The notes beneath the pieces were generated by a model. It had not been told where the DNA came from. It was given only the letters and a program-made list of their open reading frames with translations, and made no database searches. DNA of 6,688 bases, taken from DASYSA01 sp036003885. GTDB taxonomy: Bacteria; Acidobacteriota; Blastocatellia; UBA7656. Numbering within the stretch: the first letter of the stretch is position 1; the number at the start of each line of letters is the position of its first letter. Position numbers and translations under genes: made by a program. This document shows positions 1 through 3,636 of the stretch, piece after piece. The DNA lies in NCBI GenBank assembly GCA_036003885.1, contig DASYSA010000600.1, positions 1 to 6,688 of the forward strand, given 5' to 3'.

Positions 1-1
1 G

Positions 2-79
2 TCGACAGATGAACGTCGAGTTACCCCGGATGCGCTCGTCGAAGGAGTGCTTGATATGCTCGACACACAGTCCACGTAG
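2..79 (+). CDS. 3' end of an unidentified gene (partial, enters from the left)
   Basis: The frame starting at base 2 is open from the window edge to a TAG at 77-79 and encodes 25 residues ending in LVEGVLDMLDTQST. The segment has the alternating hydrophobic/acidic pattern of a C-terminal amphipathic helix and ordinary codons for this genome. It would converge on the esterase to its right, leaving 56 bp between the two stop codons. The other frames across 1-79 give nothing better. It is too short to assign a family, and it could be a chance open frame. Confidence 0.4.
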   Translation, partial: STDERRVTPDALVEGVLDMLDTQST

Positions 80-91
80 CGGTGACGTGGA
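71..91 (+). terminator. Hairpin overlapping the stop codon of the left-edge gene; possible terminator
   Basis: TCCACGT (71-77) pairs perfectly with ACGTGGA (85-91) around a 7-nt loop that contains the rest of the TAG stop. It lies between two convergent genes, where a terminator is expected. No T-run follows on either strand, so intrinsic termination is not assured. A 7-bp stem can also arise by chance. Confidence 0.3.
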
Positions 92-135
92 AGGGCTCGT
101 CAGCTCTCCCCGTCTCTCCTCTCTCCCGTTTGCAT

Positions 136-1302
136 TCAAGCTCCCTTCGCCCGGAAAAGAAGCGGCACAAAAGAGGCGAGGTTTCGACGCCAGACCATCC
201 ACGTGTGCGCCCCCGGAGTTTCGATCCCCGTGTGCCGGATCTCCTTTGACTTGAGCCATTCTCGAAACTTGCGGCTGCCGTCGATCAGACGGTCTTCAGT
301 GCCACAAGCGATCCAAAGAAGATGAAGCTGCGAATTGGCTTTCGCGTCGAGCGCCGGGAAGGTTGCGCTGAAGTCTTCGCCGAGCCCGCCGGAACTGAAC
401 GCGCCAATCCAGGCAAAACGGTTCAATGCGTTGAGGCCGACGTACAGAGATTCAGCGCCTCCCATCGAGAGCCCCGCAATGGCGCGAGAGTTCCGGTCCC
501 TCGACGCTCGATAGACCTTCTCTACTTCCGGTATGACTTCGGTGAGCAGAGCGTCGCGAAACTTCTCCATATTCCGCTGCCTGAGTTTGGGATCACGCGC
601 CGACGCGGGAATTGGAGCGACGATCTCGGGCGCGCCATAGCCGAGGGGCGTGACGACGAGCATAGGCCTCGCTTTCCCTTGCGCAATCAGATTGTCGAGA
701 ACCACTTGAGCGCGCCCCACGGCGGTCCATCCGCTGGCGTCATCGCTGAAGCCGTGCAGGAGGTACAAGACAGGATAGAGGTTCTTTGCGGCGGAGTTGT
801 AGCCCGGAGGCGTATAGACGTAATAATCCCGCTCATCACCCACCACTCCGGATTTATAGAAGTGATGGTGAATCGTACCGTGCGGCACGTTGTTGATCTC
901 CCACGGCAGGGAGGGTGGCCCGGGCACGTGCACGACACTCTGGGGGTTGAGCAGATTGGGTTTCATCAGGGAATTGGAGGGATCAATCAGGCTCACTCCG
1001 TCCGCAACAAATGAATACCCGTAGAGATCCGGCTCCAGCGGTTCGGTGGTGACGCTCCATACGCCCTGCTCGTCTCTCTGCATGGGTAGCCGCTGCGCTC
1101 CTTCGCGACCGAGAATCACCTCTTTGGCGTTCGGAGCGCGCAAGCGGAAGGTGACACGATTGTCCGAATGCACTTCCGGTGATCGAAGGGCCTGAGTCGT
1201 CTGAGCTGAACCGGGCATCATAGTCGCCGCGAAAACAACTAGAATGCCAGTTAGTGCGACTGCGATTTGCACGAGAGTAGGGCTCTTCATCTGGGTTTCC
1301 AT
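136..1302 (-). CDS. Secreted esterase, feruloyl-esterase/esterase-D-like, with N-terminal E-set domain
   Basis: This is a 388-residue alpha/beta-hydrolase of the putative esterase family (PF00756 type). Residues 1-33 look like a signal peptide: a lysine near the start, a hydrophobic core at about 12-27, then GSA before a likely cut after Ala33. Residues ~36-125 resemble the immunoglobulin-like E-set domain found before such esterases (VTFRLRAPNAKEV, GVWSVTTEPL, YGYSFVADG). Residues ~135-385 are the catalytic domain, with YLLHGFSDD at 180-188, the nucleophile elbow GLSMGG (Ser279), and probable acid Asp337 in GTEDRLID and His366 in GAHTW. Length and architecture match the xylanase-Z feruloyl-esterase-like group, whose members release acyl groups from polysaccharides or hydrolyse other carboxylic esters. 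The substrate cannot be read here. The start at 1302 is chosen because GGAGGAG lies just upstream. The reading frame stays open to 1401, but that extension is translated repeat DNA. A later Met at 1290 is also possible. The gene is divergent from the cupin. Confidence 0.9.
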   Translation of the reverse strand: METQMKSPTLVQIAVALTGILVVFAATMMPGSAQTTQALRSPEVHSDNRVTFRLRAPNAKEVILGREGAQRLPMQRDEQGVWSVTTEPLEPDLYGYSFVADGVSLIDPSNSLMKPNLLNPQSVVHVPGPPSLPWEINNVPHGTIHHHFYKSGVVGDERDYYVYTPPGYNSAAKNLYPVLYLLHGFSDDASGWTAVGRAQVVLDNLIAQGKARPMLVVTPLGYGAPEIVAPIPASARDPKLRQRNMEKFRDALLTEVIPEVEKVYRASRDRNSRAIAGLSMGGAESLYVGLNALNRFAWIGAFSSGGLGEDFSATFPALDAKANSQLHLLWIACGTEDRLIDGSRKFREWLKSKEIRHTGIETPGAHTWMVWRRNLASFVPLLFRAKGA

Positions 1303-1304
1303 AT

Positions 1305-1311
1305 CTCCTCC
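1305..1311 (-). promoter_or_regulatory. Ribosome binding site fixing the esterase start
   Basis: Read on the minus strand, GGAGGAG lies 2 nt before the ATG at 1302; counted from the GGAGG core the gap is 4 nt. This is short but usable. The alternative ATG at 1290 is 14 nt away, and the ATG at 1401 lies inside the inverted repeat with no comparable site, so 1302 is preferred. Confidence 0.65.
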
Positions 1312-1323
1312 ATAGTGTCCGGC

Positions 1324-1352
1324 AGTATACAGCAGGAATTTCGAATTGCGAA
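1324..1352 (-). promoter_or_regulatory. Candidate sigma-70-type promoter for the esterase
   Basis: On the minus strand TTCGCA (1352-1347) is followed after exactly 17 bp by TATACT (1329-1324). This is 4/6 and 5/6 agreement with the housekeeping consensus. A start of transcription near 1317 would leave a leader of about 15 nt carrying the GGAGGAG site. The -35 box lies in the left arm of the heptad repeat. Because TTCGCA recurs there every 7 bp, the -35 match is less telling than the -10. Confidence 0.5.
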
Positions 1353-1406
1353 TTGCGAATTTGGGATTCGCATTTCGCATTTCGCATTTCGAAATTCGCA
1401 ATTCCT
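1334..1406. repeat. 73-bp inverted repeat of ten 7-bp units in a divergent promoter region
   Basis: Four units of consensus GAATTGC (1336-1363) are followed by six units of the opposite sense, consensus AWTTCGC (1365-1406). The ends AGGAATT (1334-1340) and AATTCCT (1400-1406) are exact complements, so the whole can fold into a long imperfect hairpin or cruciform. It is far more AT-rich than the genes around it. It is non-coding: translated, it yields low-complexity peptides such as MRNAKCE and FAIRNSKF, which I recall as recurrent false N-termini in genomes that carry these repeats. The DNA may be a dispersed intergenic element. Its copy number cannot be judged from one window. Confidence 0.85.
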
Positions 1407-1423
1407 CCGCTCTGTGCTAGTAT
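1395..1423 (+). promoter_or_regulatory. Candidate extended -10 promoter for the cupin gene
   Basis: TTCGCA (1395-1400) is separated by 17 bp from TAGTAT (1418-1423), and the -10 box is preceded by TGC (1415-1417), an extended -10 element. Transcription would start near 1430, giving a leader of about 40 nt before the ATG at 1471. The -35 box is taken from the right arm of the inverted repeat, mirroring the esterase promoter on the other side. Confidence 0.5.
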
Positions 1424-1470
1424 CGCCCGGCGCGGACAGTGTGCAATACCCAAACCAACGGGGAGGATCT

Positions 1471-1968
1471 ATGTCAGCTATCCCAGACAAAACCCTCGAT
1501 GCGATAGTGCGCGAACATGCGTTTCCAGACGTCCACATTGGCGCGGGCGAGGATGAGTCCCCGTATGTGTCATTCAAAGAGAACGTCTTCATCCGCCATC
1601 TGGCGTTCGACGTCAGGAACAACCTGTACGCAAACATTCTATGGGTCAAGAAGGGCGGGATGCTCGGCCGCCATCGACATCGCGGACGAATCTTTGCGTG
1701 CACAATGGAAGGTAGTTGGCGCTACCTGGAATACGACTGGGTCGCCCGTCCGGGCAGCTACGTCCAGGAGAGTCCCGGCGCTGTTCACACTCTGGTTTCG
1801 GACGATCCCAACGGCATGAAGACGATGTTCCTGCTCAACGGCTCGCTTGAATTCGTCGACGACAATGATAATCTCCTCGAGACGCTGGATGTCTTCTGGT
1901 TTATCAACCACTACGTCAGCTATTGCCGGGAGCAGGGCATCGAAATCAACAAGAAGCTCTGGATCTGA
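1471..1968 (+). CDS. Cupin of the 2,4'-dihydroxyacetophenone dioxygenase type
   Basis: This 165-residue, leaderless protein is a probable cytoplasmic single-domain cupin. The metal site is read from HRHRGRI (His68, His70) in the first cupin motif and His106 in SPGAVHTL in the second, with Glu87 (WRYLEYDW) or Glu100 as a possible further ligand. The histidine spacing (68/70/106) equals that recalled for the iron ligands of 2,4'-dihydroxyacetophenone dioxygenase (76/78/114). That enzyme uses O2 to split the C-C bond between the keto and hydroxymethyl carbons, giving 4-hydroxybenzoate and formate. The overall pattern (GGMLGRHRH, GSWRYLEYDW, RPGSYVQESPGAVHTL) also fits this family, but many members are uncharacterised, so the substrate is open. 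The start at 1471 is preceded by GGGGAGG (1460-1466). An upstream in-frame extension to 1267 crosses the repeat and is rejected. The gene is divergent from the esterase and 158 bp upstream of the MetE-like gene on the same strand. Confidence 0.8.
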   Translation: MSAIPDKTLDAIVREHAFPDVHIGAGEDESPYVSFKENVFIRHLAFDVRNNLYANILWVKKGGMLGRHRHRGRIFACTMEGSWRYLEYDWVARPGSYVQESPGAVHTLVSDDPNGMKTMFLLNGSLEFVDDNDNLLETLDVFWFINHYVSYCREQGIEINKKLWI

Positions 1969-1996
1969 TGTGGCGTGTGGACGGTATCCCGGGTAC

Positions 1997-2037
1997 GCAC
2001 GCTTCCAGCGTGCCTGTGGTTGCGGCCAACGCCCGCA
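1997..2037. repeat. Two tandem small GC-rich hairpins (REP-like) upstream of the MetE-like gene
   Basis: GCACGCT (1997-2003) pairs perfectly with AGCGTGC (2007-2013) across a 3-nt loop. Seven bases later TGCGG (2021-2025) pairs with CCGCA (2033-2037) across a 7-nt loop. The first, with its core GCTTCCAGC, resembles short palindromic units I recall as frequent between genes in Acidobacteriota and related genomes. The resemblance is from memory. The pair could act as a transcript-stabilising or attenuating element between the cupin and the MetE-like gene. No T-run follows. Confidence 0.5.
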
Positions 2038-2111
2038 TGAAGTATTTCGTGAAGCGGCTGCAAGCACCGATCGCGCGTGGCCGGGACAAGAGACGCTGCT
2101 CAACCCACACC

Positions 2112-2117
2112 GGAGGG
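2112..2117 (+). promoter_or_regulatory. Ribosome binding site fixing the MetE-like start
   Basis: GGAGGG sits 9 nt before the ATG at 2127. The frame remains open upstream to 1923, and there are earlier ATGs at 1923 and 2037. Those lie inside the cupin gene or the hairpin region, lack a purine-rich site, and would add residues unlike the family. Confidence 0.7.
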
Positions 2118-2126
2118 AACAACAGG

Positions 2127-3224
2127 ATGACAGCCCGCTACAGAGCCGACCACATTGGCAGTTTCTTGCGCCCGCCCGAGTTGCTTGAGGCACGTCGCGC
2201 CGCAGCCGCCGATCCTAAGGGACTCCGCGCGCTCGAGGACAGTCATATCGAGCGCGTCCTGAACCAACAGAAGGATCTGGGCTTTGAGATTTTCACCGAT
2301 GGCGAACTGCGGCGTAGTAACTTCATGAGTGACTTCACCGACGCGGTCGAAGGTTTCGATCTGGGCGATACTGTGCCCCGCCAGTGGAAGGCTGGAGACG
2401 ACAAGGAGAGCAATCTAAAAGTGGGGGGCATCGTCACTTCCAAACTTAGCGCGGTTCGGCCGCTGACCGGACACGAACTGCCGTTTCTGAAGGCACACAG
2501 TCCCGGCGCGATCAAAATGACACTGCCGAGCGCCACGCAGTTTCCTGCAATTTCGTTCAAGTGGGGAGTCTCCGACAAGGTTTACAAGGATCCTTCCGCG
2601 CTGCTGTGGGACATCGTCGAGATTATGAAGACGGAGCTCGCTCGTCTATCAAGCGAGGGCGTGAACTACATCCAGATCGATGCGCCGCGGTATAGCTATT
2701 TTATGGACCCGAAGTGGCGGGACTGGATTCGCGCGGAGATGAGGATTGAGCCCGACGCATTGCTCGACGAGTCGATCAAGGCGGACAACGCATGCTTCGA
2801 GGCGGCTCGACGGCCCGGTCTGACGCTGGCCATGCATCTCTGCCGGGGCAACAATCGCAGCCACTGGTATGCCGAAGGCGGCTACGATTCCATTGCCGAA
2901 AAACTTTTCACCACCATGGCCGTGGACCGGTTTCTGCTCGAGTACGACGACGCGCGTTCCGGGAGCTTTGAGCCCCTCCGGTTTATTCCGACGGGTAAGG
3001 CGGTAGTGCTTGGGCTGGTCAGTTCGAAGCTTCCTGAGCTCGAAAGCTCCGACGTCCTCAGCAAGCGGATCGACGAGGCGTCGCGCTACGTCCCCATTGA
3101 GAACCTCGCGCTGAGCCCGCAGTGTGGGTTCGCCTCGACGATGGAAGGAAATCTGCTGAGCGAAGACGAACAGTGGGCGAAGCTGCGTTTAGTGGCGGAG
3201 ACAGCCCATCGTGTTTGGCCCTGA
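2127..3224 (+). CDS. Single-domain cobalamin-independent methionine-synthase-like (MetE C-terminal/UROD superfamily) methyl- or alkyltransferase
   Basis: The 365-residue protein corresponds to only the C-terminal catalytic barrel of MetE (full-length MetE is about 750 residues). All four zinc ligands are visible: His237 and Cys239 in MHLCRGN, Glu272 in LLEYDD, and Cys333 in SPQCGF. The Glu-to-Cys distance of 61 equals that of E. coli MetE (Glu665/Cys726). Residues matching the homocysteine site also appear: HIGSF at 9-13, Glu60 in FTDGE, and Asp185 in QIDAP. A zinc-activated thiol as methyl or alkyl acceptor is therefore well supported. The donor is not, because the N-terminal half of MetE is absent. 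Relatives of this size include YxjG/YxjH-type proteins and epoxyalkane:coenzyme M transferase, so methionine synthesis from methyl-folate, another methyl donor, or an alkyl-thiol transfer are all possible. It has no signal peptide and is presumably cytoplasmic. It lies 158 bp after the cupin, so co-transcription is plausible but not certain. Confidence 0.85.
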   Translation: MTARYRADHIGSFLRPPELLEARRAAAADPKGLRALEDSHIERVLNQQKDLGFEIFTDGELRRSNFMSDFTDAVEGFDLGDTVPRQWKAGDDKESNLKVGGIVTSKLSAVRPLTGHELPFLKAHSPGAIKMTLPSATQFPAISFKWGVSDKVYKDPSALLWDIVEIMKTELARLSSEGVNYIQIDAPRYSYFMDPKWRDWIRAEMRIEPDALLDESIKADNACFEAARRPGLTLAMHLCRGNNRSHWYAEGGYDSIAEKLFTTMAVDRFLLEYDDARSGSFEPLRFIPTGKAVVLGLVSSKLPELESSDVLSKRIDEASRYVPIENLALSPQCGFASTMEGNLLSEDEQWAKLRLVAETAHRVWP

Positions 3225-3398
3225 ACAGTAAAGGTTGCTGAACATCTATCAGGCCATCAGTGTCTCCAAATCTTTCGCGCGCGCTTCCCTGCCCGCACTG
3301 GCTCACAATGAGTGTCCCGCGATGAAGATGATTCACGCCGAGTGACCGCGCGCCATGCAACCCACGATTTCTGACATATCAGTTTATGACCGCCCCGC

Positions 3399-3428
3399 CT
3401 GGCAAATCGAGGAACTCTAGTTTACAAT
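3399..3428 (+). promoter_or_regulatory. Candidate promoter of the TonB-dependent receptor gene
   Basis: CTGGCA (3399-3404; 4/6 of the -35 consensus) is followed after 18 bp by TACAAT (3423-3428; 5/6 of the -10 consensus). Transcription would start near 3435 and leave a leader of about 200 nt. No better pair was seen closer to the gene. Confidence 0.4.
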
Positions 3429-3455
3429 CGGCACCTGCCACAACAAAAGATGCAG

Positions 3456-3494
3456 CCGGTGAGATGAAGGCGAGCGAGAGACCGGTAGTCGCCT
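3456..3494 (+). promoter_or_regulatory. Possible pseudoknot in the receptor leader
   Basis: CCGGT (3456-3460) can pair with ACCGG (3481-3485). AGGCGA (3468-3473), which lies in that loop, can pair with TCGCCT (3489-3494) beyond it. This is the interleaved order of an H-type pseudoknot, or of two mutually exclusive hairpins. I do not recognise a known riboswitch: the conserved boxes of cobalamin, SAM and cyclic-di-GMP aptamers are not apparent. Short stems like these may be chance. Confidence 0.2.
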
Positions 3495-3636
3495 ACGGAA
3501 TCAGGGGTTTTCCGGAGACTTGTCGTGGAAGGTCCGCCCTGAAGTATGGTCGTTCATTGCAATGGGCGGGTGAGGCGACATCGCGCTAACTGAGCTTGAA
3601 TCGAGCCGGGCAGTCCCCAATAAGGAGGCACGAGTC

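Larger units (their letters stand above)
3225..3636 (+). other. 412-bp intergenic region with promoter and long leader of the receptor gene
   Basis: No convincing gene lies here. A 67-codon open frame at 3386-3589 has no ribosome binding site and no family resemblance. The first ~170 bp hold only weak inverted repeats, such as CTCA/TGAG around 3300-3310, and no clear terminator for the MetE-like gene. A promoter candidate lies at 3399-3428. The region after it, about 200 nt, carries several short complementary segments: CCGGT/ACCGG, AGGCGA/TCGCCT, CGGAA/TTCCG (3496-3500 with 3510-3514) and CCGCCC/GGGCGG (3534-3539 with 3564-3569). It ends with a strong AAGGAGG (3622-3628) 8 nt before the receptor ATG. 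Confidence 0.6.

Noticed and set aside
322..1014. 230-codon open frame opposite the esterase
   Set aside because: It is an antisense shadow of a well-supported enzyme gene. It has no recognisable domain, no ribosome binding site, and composition expected from the opposite strand.
1303..1401. N-terminal extension of the esterase frame by 33 residues to an ATG at 1401
   Set aside because: The extension is translated from the heptad inverted repeat and passes through the likely promoter. The ATG at 1302 has the ribosome binding site and precedes a normal signal peptide.
1334..1406. CRISPR-like array
   Set aside because: The units are 7 bp with no spacers and reverse orientation midway, which is a simple inverted heptad repeat and not repeat-spacer architecture.
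1267..1470. In-frame extension of the cupin upstream to 1267
   Set aside because: It crosses the divergent promoter region, the repeat and the start of the esterase. The family-like sequence begins at the ATG at 1471, right after GGGGAGG.
1923..2126. In-frame extension of the MetE-like protein to 1923 or 2037
   Set aside because: It overlaps the end of the cupin or lies in the hairpin region without a ribosome binding site. The family's usual N-terminus with HIGSF starts at 2127.
3386..3589. 67-codon open frame in the intergenic region before the receptor
   Set aside because: It has no ribosome binding site or recognisable motif, and it overlaps the candidate promoter and leader of the receptor.
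3435..3636. Cobalamin, SAM or cyclic-di-GMP riboswitch in the receptor leader
   Set aside because: The conserved boxes of these aptamers were looked for by eye and not found. Only short generic stems remain.
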